In this document: piece after piece, positions 38,733-48,414 of the stretch
How positions within the stretch are numbered: the stretch's first letter is position 1
How the letters are laid out: each line of letters begins with the position of its first letter
Assembly (NCBI RefSeq): GCF_003114855.1
Contig: NZ_BFBB01000002.1
Location: 372,001 to 436,000, forward strand
DNA from: Leptospira ryugenii
GTDB taxonomy: Bacteria; Spirochaetota; Leptospiria; Leptospirales; Leptospiraceae
DNA length: 64,000 nucleotides
Direction of reading: 5' to 3'
The notes under the pieces: generated by a model
Database searches by the model: none
What the model was told of the DNA's origin: nothing
What the model saw: only the letters and a program-made list of their open reading frames with translations
Position numbers and translations under genes: made by a program

Positions 38733-40127
38733 ATGAAAACGATGTTTGAGAAAATTTGGGAAGACCATTTGGTCGATGAGGAAAATGGCACATGCATTCT
38801 TTACATTGATCGCCATCTCGTTCATGAAGTCACTAGCCCGCAAGCCTTTGAAAACTTAAAACTAACTGGTAGAAAGGTGCGTCGTCCTGAGGCAACCTTT
38901 GCTACGATGGACCACAACGTTTCTACGCGCACCAAGGATCTTTCGAAGATAGATCCCATCGCTGTCCTCCAAATGCAAACCTTAGAAAAAAATTGCAAAG
39001 AGAATGGCATTTCCTTATTTGATATCAACCACCCAGACAATGGGATCGTGCATGTTGTTGCACCCGAGTTGGGAATTACACACCCAGGAATGACGATCGT
39101 TTGTGGTGACTCACATACGGCAACGCATGGAGCCTTTGGTGCTCTTGCCTTTGGGATTGGTACATCCGAAGTAGAACATGTGCTCGCGACACAAACACTT
39201 GTCCAAAAACGCCCCAAAACATTGGAAATCCGCGTGGAGGGTAAACTCTCTCCTTTAGTTTCTGCAAAAGATATTGTCTTGGCAATCATTGGAAAGATTG
39301 GCACGGACGGAGCGACGGGCTATGTCATAGAATTTACAGGTTCTGCCATTCGGGCACTTTCCATGGAAGGAAGAATGACGATCTGTAATATGGCGATTGA
39401 AGCAGGTGCCAGGGCAGGGCTCATCAGCCCAGATGAAACTACAATCTCCTATATTAAGGGAAGAGACTTCGCCCCGAAAGGTGCCGAGTGGGACCTTGCC
39501 GAAAAGCGATGGCGTGCTCTTGCGACAGATCCAGGAGCAAAGTATGACAAGTCAGTCGTCTTACAAGCAGATGAAATTGCACCGATGGTGAGTTGGGGTA
39601 CTTCTCCAGGACAGGTTGTGCCTGTAACAGCGAATGTCCCAAGTCCCGACGATTTCTCAGATCCAGTCCAAAAAAAATCCGCGGAGTCTGCCTTGAAGTA
39701 TATGGATTTGAAAGCAGGGCAAAAGATATCCGATATTTCTGTGAATAAGGTATTCATAGGATCCTGCACCAATTCGAGAATCGAAGACCTACGAGTCGTT
39801 GCGAATACAGTAAAAGGCAAAAAAGTAAACCCAAATGTTGAGGCGATCATTGTGCCTGGCTCAGGCAGAGTGAAGAGGCAAGCGGAAGCAGAGGGTTTAG
39901 ACAAAATTTTTCTGGAGGCTGGATTCCAGTGGAGAAACCCAGGTTGTTCTATGTGCCTTGCCATGAACGATGATGTTCTATCTCCCGGAGATCGTTGTGC
40001 TTCTACTTCCAATCGGAATTTTGAAGGAAGACAAGGTAAAGGCGGACGGACTCATTTAGTAGGACCTGCAATGGCTGCAGCGACTGCCGTGGCTGGACAC
40101 TTTGTAGATATTCGAGATTGGAAATAA
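38733..40127 (+). CDS. leuC: 3-isopropylmalate dehydratase large subunit
   Basis: Aconitase-family [4Fe-4S] enzyme of leucine synthesis; works with LeuD. Iron-sulfur cysteines in [15 protein letters not shown] and in [33 protein letters not shown] is the family signature. 464 residues from the ATG at 38733, which has GAGGGAGA at the right distance; an ATG at 38709 gives an unusual extension. No leucine-rich leader peptide or T-box is visible in the 156 bases upstream. Confidence 0.97.
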   Translation: MKTMFEKIWEDHLVDEENGTCILYIDRHLVHEVTSPQAFENLKLTGRKVRRPEATFATMDHNVSTRTKDLSKIDPIAVLQMQTLEKNCKENGISLFDINHPDNGIVHVVAPELGITHPGMTIVCGDSHTATHGAFGALAFGIGTSEVEHVLATQTLVQKRPKTLEIRVEGKLSPLVSAKDIVLAIIGKIGTDGATGYVIEFTGSAIRALSMEGRMTICNMAIEAGARAGLISPDETTISYIKGRDFAPKGAEWDLAEKRWRALATDPGAKYDKSVVLQADEIAPMVSWGTSPGQVVPVTANVPSPDDFSDPVQKKSAESALKYMDLKAGQKISDISVNKVFIGSCTNSRIEDLRVVANTVKGKKVNPNVEAIIVPGSGRVKRQAEAEGLDKIFLEAGFQWRNPGCSMCLAMNDDVLSPGDRCASTSNRNFEGRQGKGGRTHLVGPAMAAATAVAGHFVDIRDWK

Positions 40128-40137
40128 GGAAATCATT

Positions 40138-40764
40138 ATGAAAGCATTTACAACATTAAAAGGCATTGCTGCACTCTTGGATAGGGCGAACGTAGACACA
40201 GACCAGATTATTCCCAAACAGTTTTTACGAAAGATTGAGCGTTCTGGTTTCGGAAAACACTTGTTCCATGATTGGAGATTTTTGGATGATGCTGGCCAAA
40301 AGCCAAATCCTGATTTTGAATTGAATGCCCCTCGTTATCAGGGTGCGAATATCCTAATCACACGAGACAATTTCGGCTGTGGCTCCTCACGTGAGCATGC
40401 TCCATGGGCTCTCGAGGACTATGGCTTTCGGTGCATTATTGCTCCTTCTTTTGCGGATATCTTTTTCAATAATTGTTTCAAAAACGGTATGTTGCCCATT
40501 GTCTTGGATGACAAGACAGTAGAAGCTATCTTCCAAGAGATTTCCCCGACACCTGGGGCAGAAATTTCCATAGACCTAGAGCAGCAAAAGGTGATTTTAC
40601 CATCGGGAAAAGAGCATTCCTTTGAAGTGGATGCCTTTCGGAAATACTGCTTACTCAATGGCCTAGACGACATTGGCCTCACCTTAAAAAAGGCTGATAA
40701 AATTGCGGAATTTGAAGAAAAGAATAAAAAAGATGTTCCCTGGCTCTACACAAAAGCGGTATAA
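40138..40764 (+). CDS. leuD: 3-isopropylmalate dehydratase small subunit
   Basis: 208 residues. Motifs [19 protein letters not shown] at the N-terminus and [20 protein letters not shown], the active-site loop. Forms the isomerase with LeuC, 10 bases upstream. AAGGAAA before the ATG is a good ribosome-binding site. Confidence 0.96.
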   Translation: MKAFTTLKGIAALLDRANVDTDQIIPKQFLRKIERSGFGKHLFHDWRFLDDAGQKPNPDFELNAPRYQGANILITRDNFGCGSSREHAPWALEDYGFRCIIAPSFADIFFNNCFKNGMLPIVLDDKTVEAIFQEISPTPGAEISIDLEQQKVILPSGKEHSFEVDAFRKYCLLNGLDDIGLTLKKADKIAEFEEKNKKDVPWLYTKAV

Positions 40765-40771
40765 TAAAAGT

Positions 40772-41152
40772 ATGAAAACTAAAAGTTTACTGGTTACCTT
40801 ATTTGTTTCCTGTTTTTTTGGGCTCCACGCGGAAGACCTTTTGGTCCAAGATACCAAGATCGGCTTGGGTAAAGAAGCCACTCGCGGGACTGAAGTTACA
40901 GTGCACTATGTAGGCAAACTTACGAATGGAAAGATATTTGATTCTTCCTTAGACAGAGGCAAACCCTTTGTATTCAATCTTGGCCAAGGCCAGGTAATCC
41001 AAGGTTGGGAAAAGGGAATCCAAGGCATGAAAGAAGGTGGGAAGAGAACTCTAACAATTCCACCAAATCTTGGTTATGGTAGCCGTGCCGTTGGCCCCAT
41101 CCCCCCTAATTCTACTTTGATTTTTGACGTGGAATTACTAAAGGTAAAATAA
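40772..41152 (+). CDS. FKBP-type peptidyl-prolyl isomerase, exported
   Basis: 126 residues with a signal peptide (SLLVTLFVSCFFGLHAED). The FKBP fold is complete: TEVTVHYVGKLTNGKIFDSS, FNLGQGQVIQGWEKGIQGMKEGGKR and LGYGSRAVGPIPPNSTLIFDVELL, with all the ligand-pocket aromatics. Periplasmic folding helper. The ATG at 40772 is the one at the signal peptide; an upstream TTG within leuD is rejected. Confidence 0.93.
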   Translation: MKTKSLLVTLFVSCFFGLHAEDLLVQDTKIGLGKEATRGTEVTVHYVGKLTNGKIFDSSLDRGKPFVFNLGQGQVIQGWEKGIQGMKEGGKRTLTIPPNLGYGSRAVGPIPPNSTLIFDVELLKVK

Positions 41153-41158
41153 AAAGAG

Positions 41159-42160
41159 ATGTTCGATCCGATTTCCAAAGGTATTGATGATTTAGGCAAT
41201 AGCCTCCTACAAGCATTGAATAACGTACAAGGTATCTTTGGAAAAGAACTCTCAGTCGCAAATCCACTAAAAGACAATATTCTCCAGCTAATTGGCAATA
41301 CTCCTCTGATCCGCTTGAACCGGATTGGCTCGGAGTACAGGGGCATTCACTTTTATTTGAAAGCAGAATTTTTAAATCCCACTGGTTCTGCTAAGGATCG
41401 CACCGCATTAGCTATGTTCATCGATGCGGAGAGACGAGGCAGGCTGAAGAAAGGAATGTCCGTCGTGCTCATTGGTTCTGGCTCTTCTTCCATTAGCTTT
41501 ACTTGGATCGGTAAATTGAGACAATACCCGGTGTATTGTTTGGTTCCCATCGGAACTTCCTCGGAACGAGTACAAGTTCTCAGAAGCTATGGTGCTGAGG
41601 TAACCATTGCGAGTACAGCAGATGAACTCTCACTCTGGCAGCTAGCAAACCAAAAAGCCCAAAAGGTAAATGGTTGGATCCCAGATGAGAAAGAAAATCC
41701 CGCAAATCCTAACTTTCACTTTAAAACGACAGGCCCTGAAATCTTCCGAGACCTACAAGGGAAGGTGAATGCCTTTGTTTCATCTCCTGGGACAGGAGGA
41801 GCGATTACAGGGATCGGACGCTACTTAAAATCTCAAAACAGAAACATTAAAGTAGTCCTGGCTGGAAAACCAAACTCACCTTACCTGCAATATGCGAATG
41901 AGAAAGATAAAAAGAAACAAGAGCAAATCAATCTTCCAGCTGTTTATGACCCTAGATTGGTTGACGCTTACTTTACAGTGACAAATGACGAGGCCTTACA
42001 CATCCAAGCAGATCTTTATGAAAAAGAAGGTATTTTTGCTGGTTTGACAACGGGCGCAGTCATTAGTGCAGCTTTACAATACTCCGCGCAAATATCAGAT
42101 CAAATGAGTTTTGAAAGAGAACCTTACAATATCATCATATTATCGCCTGACAAAGACTAA
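41159..42160 (+). CDS. Cysteine-synthase-fold (PLP) protein with altered substrate loop
   Basis: 333 residues in the CysK/CBS fold. Family matches: IGNTPLIRLN, PLP lysine Lys79 in PTGSAKDRTALA, NPANPNFHFKTTGPEI, and the phosphate-binding GTGGAITGIGRYLK. However the substrate-binding loop TSGNTG is replaced by IGSGSSS at 105-111, and the later conserved EP...S and SSGAA regions read AGKPNS and LTTGAVIS. About 30 extra residues precede the fold. So it may be an altered-specificity or non-catalytic paralog rather than a cysteine synthase. It follows the FKBP gene by 6 bases; its TAA overlaps the convergent stop by 3 bases. Confidence 0.75.
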   Translation: MFDPISKGIDDLGNSLLQALNNVQGIFGKELSVANPLKDNILQLIGNTPLIRLNRIGSEYRGIHFYLKAEFLNPTGSAKDRTALAMFIDAERRGRLKKGMSVVLIGSGSSSISFTWIGKLRQYPVYCLVPIGTSSERVQVLRSYGAEVTIASTADELSLWQLANQKAQKVNGWIPDEKENPANPNFHFKTTGPEIFRDLQGKVNAFVSSPGTGGAITGIGRYLKSQNRNIKVVLAGKPNSPYLQYANEKDKKKQEQINLPAVYDPRLVDAYFTVTNDEALHIQADLYEKEGIFAGLTTGAVISAALQYSAQISDQMSFEREPYNIIILSPDKD

Positions 42161-44037
42161 TCAATTCTCACGAGTATCAAAGTAATATCGTCTGTTTCCC
42201 TTTCTCTTAATGTTCGAAGGTAGTGGATCAAGGCTCGAGAAAACTCTGACTTTGGCGAAGCTAAACATGCGAGAGCAGCATTTCTAAGAATGTCTTCAGG
42301 GCTTTCTTCGCTATTGATGTCTCCATTTAAACCATCTGTATACAATAGGTAGACATCGCCAGGCTCTATCTCTGTATCAAATGTCTCATATTGAGCCTCA
42401 GGGACGAGTCCTAATAAAAATCCTTCCGAAGGCAAGAATGTCAATTCCCCATTTCGAATCCTAAGGATGGGTGGGTGCCCAGCGGTAGCATAGAACAATC
42501 GCTGGCTATTTAGATCAAAGAACGTATACACAGCACTCACGAATCTTTGGTCAATGGTCTCATACAAAAATGAGTTCACATTTTTCATGAGCTCCTTCGG
42601 TTGCAAAGCCTGCATTCTTTCATTTCGAAAGGCTATCTTTACAGTGGATGAGTCCATAGCTGCACTCACTCCATGCCCTGTTACGTCCGCCAAGAATACA
42701 CCCAATTGGCTCTCGCTTGTCTCATAAAAAACATAAAAATCACCACCCACAAGTCCTAAAGGATGGTATTCCACATTCACTGTGATCTGATTTAACTCAG
42801 GGATTTTACTTGGTAGGATTCGATTCTGGATCTTTCTTGCAACTTCCAGATCTTTCTGGATGATCAGGAGACTCGCATTTACTTTTTCCTTTTCTAGTGT
42901 TAGGACACGGATCCGCCGACCGATCGCGATAGCAAATAGAATGATCTCCAATAGAGAAGAGATTTGCGTTCCAAACCTACCAATCCAAAATTCCATGGGA
43001 AGCACAGCCAAATTGGTAAGTGTCTCTAAGATGATCCCAGTCGTAACAACAACCCAAGCATATAAAAAAAACTGAGATTGTTGAACATTTTTTCTAACAC
43101 TTTGACCCGCAGATAACATCATTAACAAAGAGCCAAAAGGCAAAAGATAATTCATCGATTTCACCATCCAAGAGAAGGGAAGCCAAAGGCTTAAAATAGC
43201 TAATATTAGTCCAAAATAGGCCAATGTTTTTAATAAAAGATGAAGTGTGTAAAATGATTTTCTTAAGGATAGAAATTCATCGGTAAACTGGAGGACCGAG
43301 AAAATAGTCATATAGGATGCGAAAAATAGTCCTGGTTTGATAAACATAGGTGCATTAGGAAACAGAAACAGTCTTGCGAAACCACCTAATACGAGATAAA
43401 TGTAAATAACAGATGCAATGTAAAGACAGTAATATAGAAGGCTTTTTTCCTTTGTGATGATGAATATAAATAAATTATAAAAAAATAAAGCAATGATCGA
43501 TCCAAAATAAATCCCGTGGATCAGATATTCACCTTTGATTTTGTCGACAAATTCTTTTTCTGTTAAGAGTCTGAGTGGGATTGTCAACAATCCAGAATTA
43601 TATGCCTTAATGTAGATATTTACTTCTGACTGTCCTGGAATTTTAAAATCGAAACTCGGATTTCTATGATTGAGTTCTGTTTCCGATCTTTTTAGAATTG
43701 CCCCATATGTCTTTTCTTGTATTTTCTCATTTTCTTTAATTAGATAAAATTCAACTCGGTCCAAGTACGAGACACCCAATTCAAGAACATACGATTGAAG
43801 TTCAGAACTATTGTTTTTTATCTTTGTTTTTAGCCATACTGTCGGTTTTCCGTTTCCGAAATTGGGTATTGAACCATTGATCACTTTCCATTCAGTGGAA
43901 GGTATCTCTACAATGGACTCTATATTGTCTTCGCTAAATACCCACTCCAACTGTGGCCTTTGGATATCCTGCGTACAAGAGACTAGGAATGTGAGAAGGC
44001 AAACTAGGAAAGATCTAACATAGATTTGCAGGCTCAT
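42157..44037 (-). CDS. 7TMR-DISM sensor with SpoIIE-type PP2C phosphatase output
   Basis: 626 residues. A lipoprotein-like signal (FLVCLLTFLVSC), an extracellular 7TMR-DISM domain (WKVINGSIPNFGNGKPTVWLK), seven membrane helices in residues 190-390, and a C-terminal PP2C/SpoIIE domain: HPLGLVGGDFYVF, LFLADVTGHGVSAAMDSS, LLYTDGLNGDIN and DDITLILV, giving the metal-binding Asp residues. Such proteins dephosphorylate Ser/Thr-regulated partners, for example STAS antagonists. None of its partners is adjacent. Confidence 0.88.
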   Translation of the reverse strand: MSLQIYVRSFLVCLLTFLVSCTQDIQRPQLEWVFSEDNIESIVEIPSTEWKVINGSIPNFGNGKPTVWLKTKIKNNSSELQSYVLELGVSYLDRVEFYLIKENEKIQEKTYGAILKRSETELNHRNPSFDFKIPGQSEVNIYIKAYNSGLLTIPLRLLTEKEFVDKIKGEYLIHGIYFGSIIALFFYNLFIFIITKEKSLLYYCLYIASVIYIYLVLGGFARLFLFPNAPMFIKPGLFFASYMTIFSVLQFTDEFLSLRKSFYTLHLLLKTLAYFGLILAILSLWLPFSWMVKSMNYLLPFGSLLMMLSAGQSVRKNVQQSQFFLYAWVVVTTGIILETLTNLAVLPMEFWIGRFGTQISSLLEIILFAIAIGRRIRVLTLEKEKVNASLLIIQKDLEVARKIQNRILPSKIPELNQITVNVEYHPLGLVGGDFYVFYETSESQLGVFLADVTGHGVSAAMDSSTVKIAFRNERMQALQPKELMKNVNSFLYETIDQRFVSAVYTFFDLNSQRLFYATAGHPPILRIRNGELTFLPSEGFLLGLVPEAQYETFDTEIEPGDVYLLYTDGLNGDINSEESPEDILRNAALACLASPKSEFSRALIHYLRTLRERETDDITLILVRID

Positions 44038-44103
44038 AGGGAGTAGCAGGGATTGCTAATGGGAAATATTGGTTGTTTTATGAATCTTTGTCTCCAACAT
44101 TTT

Positions 44104-44145
44104 CATAGCTTGAACGATTTTAAAGAGATTGGGCATCAAGCTATG
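44104..44145. repeat. 10-base inverted repeat between the YceI-like and 7TMR genes
   Basis: CATAGCTTGA at 44104-44113 and its exact complement TCAAGCTATG at 44136-44145, with a 22-base loop. On the minus strand it begins 9 bases after the YceI-like stop. No T run follows, so it could be a weak terminator, an attenuator, or an operator for the 7TMR gene. Confidence 0.5.
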
Positions 44146-44153
44146 ATGACCCC

Positions 44154-44708
44154 TTAGTTTTGCCAAAGAATCACTAACTTTACTTGGACGATTCTGTTTA
44201 CCTTTAGGAGCACCAATTTAGGGATTTGGATATTGTAGTCGTCTAGAGCCAGATTGAAATTGACAAGGAGCTCATAGCCATTCTCTTTTTTGCTAAGAAA
44301 ACCTCGGAATTGCTGTTTTTCTTTTTTCACACCATGCAGAAAAAAGTTTCCAAATGCGATTACCTCACCTTCTTCTCGGTAGTTGGAAACAAAACCTATG
44401 AATTTTGCAGTCGGGTATTTTTCTATTTCAAAGTAATTGTCATGGAGATGGGAAGTTTGTAAGGAATTTTTTGTTTGGATGGAACTAAGGTCTACCTCTA
44501 AAAGTAAATTCTTTGTTTTGGGGTCGAAGGTACCTGAAATGCCATCTCCTTCTCCAACGATGGTTTCGAGTTCTGTGTTAGAGACAAAACTAACTTTACC
44601 AGAACTGACAGTCCAAATTTCGCTCGCCCACAGGGTGCTTTTGGGTGCTAGGAAAAAAACAAGTAGGGCAAGTAGGAAGGAAAGAGAGAATTTTGAATCG
44701 AATGTCAT
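44154..44708 (-). CDS. YceI-domain exported protein
   Basis: 184 residues from the ATG at 44708 (TTG at 44717 is the alternative). Signal peptide FSLSFLLALLVFFLAPKSTLWA. The lipocalin-like YceI domain is recognisable by EIWTVSSGKVSF, GISGTFDPKTKNLLLEVDLSS and HLHDNYFEIEKYPTAKF. YceI-like proteins bind isoprenoid-type lipids in the periplasm; the exact ligand is unknown. The downstream gene is the 7TMR protein, after the inverted repeat. Confidence 0.88.
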   Translation of the reverse strand: MTFDSKFSLSFLLALLVFFLAPKSTLWASEIWTVSSGKVSFVSNTELETIVGEGDGISGTFDPKTKNLLLEVDLSSIQTKNSLQTSHLHDNYFEIEKYPTAKFIGFVSNYREEGEVIAFGNFFLHGVKKEKQQFRGFLSKKENGYELLVNFNLALDDYNIQIPKLVLLKVNRIVQVKLVILWQN

Positions 44709-44781
44709 TGTTGGCAAGCCTTGTCTTCTTAATTGGACGTTTTATCCTGACTTCTGCTGAAAGGGAATGTGCAAAATCTAC

Positions 44782-46506
44782 CTATACCTTTTCATTTGGG
44801 TCAAAGAGCTTACGGATTTCTGTCAAGGATTCTCTGGCAACACGTTCCCCGATCTCAATGAACTCTTTTGACCTCCAAAATTCAAACCAATTGGAATTGG
44901 CAAGAATTGGATTTAAATAAACGTCTGCATCTTGAGCGGAATACTTTCCGATTCTATATTGTAAGGAATACAAACTGTTCACAATAATATCGAGCACATT
45001 TAAATTTGCTAATTTATTTGTTTTCATTTCATCTCGGGAAGAGGGCATCGAATTCACAGCGATGATTTTTTCTACCCCTTCTGCCTTCAGAGGAGATACG
45101 GGTAGCGGATTGACAATACCTCCATCCACATAGACTTTCCCATTCTCCTGGGCTTGGGGAGAAAAAACACCAGGTATGGAAATACTTGCCATTACCGCAT
45201 CTAAAACCTTTCCTTCCGAGAGAACGACTTCCTTTCGACTGGTGATGTCACAAGAAATTAACCTAAGTTTTATGCTTAGATCCTCGAAGGATACATCACC
45301 TAGATACCGTTCTAGTAGATTTCTTACTTGTTTTCCGTGCAAAAGACCCTGGCCGGGAAAGGATAAATCCACTAATTTAAACATTTTGAAAATAGAATCG
45401 ATTTCTGCGAGCAATGGTAGGATTCCTTTGTATCCCAAACCGCTTGCCCAAAAAGCACCTATAATGGCACCGATGCTTGTCCCTGAAATCATGTCGAGTT
45501 GTAGATTCTCTTCTTCGAAGACCTTCATGATGCCAATTTGTGCTAATCCGAGAGCAGCACCACCTCCAAGGGCAATCCCCACTTGTACACCAGAGATTTC
45601 TCTAGCTTTTCTTGTTAAAAATAGAGAGTATTTATCTTGGTTTTGCAACTTTTCGATGTTGATTGTGGAATAGAGATTGGTATTGGATAAAATCTCTTCT
45701 GGAATGAAACTGAGCTCATCCTTAGGATCTAAAAGGTCTTTAGAAGAGAGGCATTCTATATGATCAGCTTCCTCAATTAATGTTTGTTTTACTTCGATCG
45801 GGTCCTCAGGAAAGATATCTAAAAAGATAAATGGATGGCTTGGGTAGTGCCGGCCCAAGGTTTCCATTATCTTTTCTGGATCGCGGAAACGATAAAATTT
45901 CAATATCGGAGACTTTTCAGGCTCTGAATTTGGCCTCTGGTTGAAGCGTAAGATCACCACACTTTTCCCAGATTCCCTTTCGATACTTTCTGCGAGTTTG
46001 CTACTAAAATCTTCAAGAGTTTCGCGTTCACTGTGTACAAAACAATAAACAGAATTTTTGAAATATTCTCGGTGTCCAAGTAATTCATTGCGAAGAGATT
46101 TTGTGAGTAGTTTAGAAAAGGAAACGGATAAGGAGGGAATCTTTCGTATTAATTCTTGAAAATCTTTTTGCTCCAGGACTAAAAATCTAGATTCGGAGAG
46201 TGTTAGGATGGAGTGAGTTTGTTCTTCTCCTGTGAGAAGGGAATGGATTCCAAAGTATTCCCCCTTCTTTAAGATTTGCAACTCCTCTCTTCTTTCTTCC
46301 TCTTTCGATGGTAAGTATACTAGGACAGATCCAGAGAGGATTAGATAGAGATTTGGTTTCCTTTCCCCTCGCTTGAAGAGAATGGAATCGCGTTTTGCTT
46401 CCACAATTTGTACTGATTCTGCGATCCAAACCAATTCTTTTCGCTTTAAGCCTCTGAATAAGGGCAAACTGGAAACGAGGTGAACCTTTCCATACAAATC
46501 CTTCAT
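44782..46506 (-). CDS. Patatin-like phospholipase with N-terminal cyclic-nucleotide-binding domain
   Basis: 574 residues. A cyclic-nucleotide-type domain at about 10-130 (FKRGERKPNLYLILSGSV, LKKGEYFGIHSLLTGEEQ), a poorly conserved middle region, then a patatin-type domain: GIALGGGAALGLAQIGIM (oxyanion), nucleophile Ser in ISGTSIGAIIGAF, and Asp in YVDGGIVNPLPV. The plan resembles NTE-type phospholipases. Probably acts on membrane phospholipids under small-molecule control. No membrane helix is evident. Confidence 0.88.
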   Translation of the reverse strand: MKDLYGKVHLVSSLPLFRGLKRKELVWIAESVQIVEAKRDSILFKRGERKPNLYLILSGSVLVYLPSKEEERREELQILKKGEYFGIHSLLTGEEQTHSILTLSESRFLVLEQKDFQELIRKIPSLSVSFSKLLTKSLRNELLGHREYFKNSVYCFVHSERETLEDFSSKLAESIERESGKSVVILRFNQRPNSEPEKSPILKFYRFRDPEKIMETLGRHYPSHPFIFLDIFPEDPIEVKQTLIEEADHIECLSSKDLLDPKDELSFIPEEILSNTNLYSTINIEKLQNQDKYSLFLTRKAREISGVQVGIALGGGAALGLAQIGIMKVFEEENLQLDMISGTSIGAIIGAFWASGLGYKGILPLLAEIDSIFKMFKLVDLSFPGQGLLHGKQVRNLLERYLGDVSFEDLSIKLRLISCDITSRKEVVLSEGKVLDAVMASISIPGVFSPQAQENGKVYVDGGIVNPLPVSPLKAEGVEKIIAVNSMPSSRDEMKTNKLANLNVLDIIVNSLYSLQYRIGKYSAQDADVYLNPILANSNWFEFWRSKEFIEIGERVARESLTEIRKLFDPNEKV

Positions 46507-46596
46507 TTCAGCAAGCTCTCAGAAAGTTCTAAAATCCGAAATTGTGTTTTTCTCCTTTTCTAGAAAAAAAGTTTTGACTAAAATTATGTATAGTGC

Positions 46597-46614
46597 TTAC
46601 TATGCGTATAGTAA
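46597..46614. promoter_or_regulatory. Candidate operator before recN
   Basis: TTACTAT-GCGT-ATAGTAA is a perfect 7-base inverted repeat with a 4-base spacer, ending 13 bases before the recN ATG. A third half-site, ATAGT, lies just upstream at 46590-46594 and pairs with ACTAT at 46599-46603, so ATAGT/ACTAT/ATAGT alternate with 4-base spacers. recN is a common target of the SOS repressor LexA; this motif does not match the TTTG-N5-CAAA box reported for Leptospira LexA1, so the binding protein is unknown. Confidence 0.5.
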
Positions 46615-46627
46615 ACAGAGGTATGGC

Positions 46628-48337
46628 ATGATTACACACATTCAAATCCGCGACTTTGCTCTTTTGGAGTCAGTCGATCTAGACTTCAAATCAGGATTGA
46701 TGGCATTTACAGGAGAATCTGGTGCTGGTAAATCCCTCATTTTTGATTCCATCACTTCTATCCTAGGTGGCCGTTGCAGCACAGCCAACATTCGGCAAGG
46801 CAAAGATCGATATAGCATCCAAGCAATCATTGACCTCAAAGAACAACCCGAGGCAGCGCTCTACCTAAAGTCCCAAGGGTTTCGTTGGGAAGGTGATGAG
46901 ATCATCTTATCCAAGGAGCTGCAAAAAGATGGTAAGGCTAGAGTGAAGATTGGAGATTCCTTAGCCTCTACAACCCACCTGAAGGAGCTGGGCAAATACA
47001 TTGCGGAAGTCCATAGCCAAAACGAACAACTCTTCCTCTTAGAGAAAAGCCACCAGTTAAATTTCTTGGATCGGTTCGCTCATTTAGACTCCCTTCGCTC
47101 CAAAGTAAAACTTTCCCTGCAAAATTTCCGCCATTGGAAAGAAAAGCTCCAAGGATTCGATGAAGCTTTGGCTGAGTCCCAAAAAAAACAAAGAGAGTTG
47201 CGAGAGGACATAGAGGAAATCGAGAGCATTTCTCCGAAGGAAGGAGAGGATGAGTCCTTATTGCAAGAGGAGAGATTTCTTGCCAATGGAGAAAGATTAG
47301 CAGAAAACTATCGTTATATCCTAGAAGAGTTAGTAGAAAAGGAAGGGGCCATCCTCAAGGTCTTCCCAAGTCTTTTAAGTGCTATGGAAAAAATCTCCCA
47401 GATGCTTCCCGAAAAGATGGCCCAAAGAGAGGAGTGGGAAGAAGTGTACGATAGACTGAAGTCATTAAAGACAATGGTGCGAGAAGAAGAGGAGGAGTTA
47501 TTCTTTAGCCCAGAACGACTTGATATGGTGCAGACCAGATTACAAGAGTTAAACAGACTTAAAAAAAAGTATGGGGCTCAGATTCCAGAGATCCTCAGTC
47601 TATTAGAAGAGAAAAAATCAGATTTGGAAAAATGGAATTTAGTTGCGGAAGATAGAGATTTTCTGTTCCAAAAATTCAATCAGTCATTAGGGGAGTTAAA
47701 AGAATTGGTATTCCAACTTTCAAAGGCAAGGCGCAATGCACTTTCCTCCTTTGAAGAGGAAGTCCAAAAAGAGCTCATCGATTTGGGCATGGAAGGAGCA
47801 AAATTACAGGTAGTCTTGCGGTGGGAGGAGAATCCGGATGGTGAAGTAGAAGAAGGGTCTAAGTCATATTATCTTTCCGAAACTGGACTTGACCAGATTG
47901 AATTTTATTTTAGTGCCAATCCAGGCGAAAAGCCACGGCCTCTGCGTAAAGTAGCCTCGGGCGGGGAACTTTCTCGTGTGATGTTAGGACTTAGGAGTGT
48001 GCTTGGAAAGTTTAGTCCAGCTCCCCCGATTCTGATTCTAGATGAAATTGACACCGGTTTAGGTGGAGAAGCTGCCAATTCACTTGCACAAAAGTTAAAA
48101 AAGTTATCCCGAAGTTCCCAAATCTTACTGATCACACATACACAACAGATTGCTGCCGTCGCTGATGAGCATTTTAGCCTGGAAAAGGTAACTACTTCAG
48201 GCAGAACCGTTGCTTTTGCAAAAAAATTATCCTTCGAGGAAAGAAAACGGGAACTCGCTAGAATGATCGGAGGCAAACAATTGACACAAGGAGTTTTGAA
48301 AGCGGCAACAGACTTACTGCAAAAGAAAGCCGTTTGA
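46628..48337 (+). CDS. recN: DNA repair protein RecN
   Basis: 569 residues, an SMC-like protein of double-strand break repair. Walker A FTGESGAGKSLIFDSI near the N-terminus, a long coiled-coil middle (LQGFDEALAESQKKQREL and on), then the C-terminal ATPase half with SGGELSRVMLGLR and Walker B PPILILDEIDTGLGGEAA. The start ATG at 46628 has AGAGG at a good distance; the first 28 codons of a longer reading lie over the operator and are rejected. The inverted repeat at 46597-46614 sits just upstream. Confidence 0.96.
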   Translation: MITHIQIRDFALLESVDLDFKSGLMAFTGESGAGKSLIFDSITSILGGRCSTANIRQGKDRYSIQAIIDLKEQPEAALYLKSQGFRWEGDEIILSKELQKDGKARVKIGDSLASTTHLKELGKYIAEVHSQNEQLFLLEKSHQLNFLDRFAHLDSLRSKVKLSLQNFRHWKEKLQGFDEALAESQKKQRELREDIEEIESISPKEGEDESLLQEERFLANGERLAENYRYILEELVEKEGAILKVFPSLLSAMEKISQMLPEKMAQREEWEEVYDRLKSLKTMVREEEEELFFSPERLDMVQTRLQELNRLKKKYGAQIPEILSLLEEKKSDLEKWNLVAEDRDFLFQKFNQSLGELKELVFQLSKARRNALSSFEEEVQKELIDLGMEGAKLQVVLRWEENPDGEVEEGSKSYYLSETGLDQIEFYFSANPGEKPRPLRKVASGGELSRVMLGLRSVLGKFSPAPPILILDEIDTGLGGEAANSLAQKLKKLSRSSQILLITHTQQIAAVADEHFSLEKVTTSGRTVAFAKKLSFEERKRELARMIGGKQLTQGVLKAATDLLQKKAV

Positions 48338-48414
48338 TTTTAAACAAAAAATGTATTTGGCGAAAAAGGGAAGAGTGAAATCCTGATTCCGTAATCCTGA
48401 ATTGGGGCAATTTC

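Noticed and set aside
48379..48400. 8-base direct repeat AATCCTGA twice before exbB
   Set aside because: Short, 14 bases apart and without symmetry; could be chance. Not strong enough for an operator.
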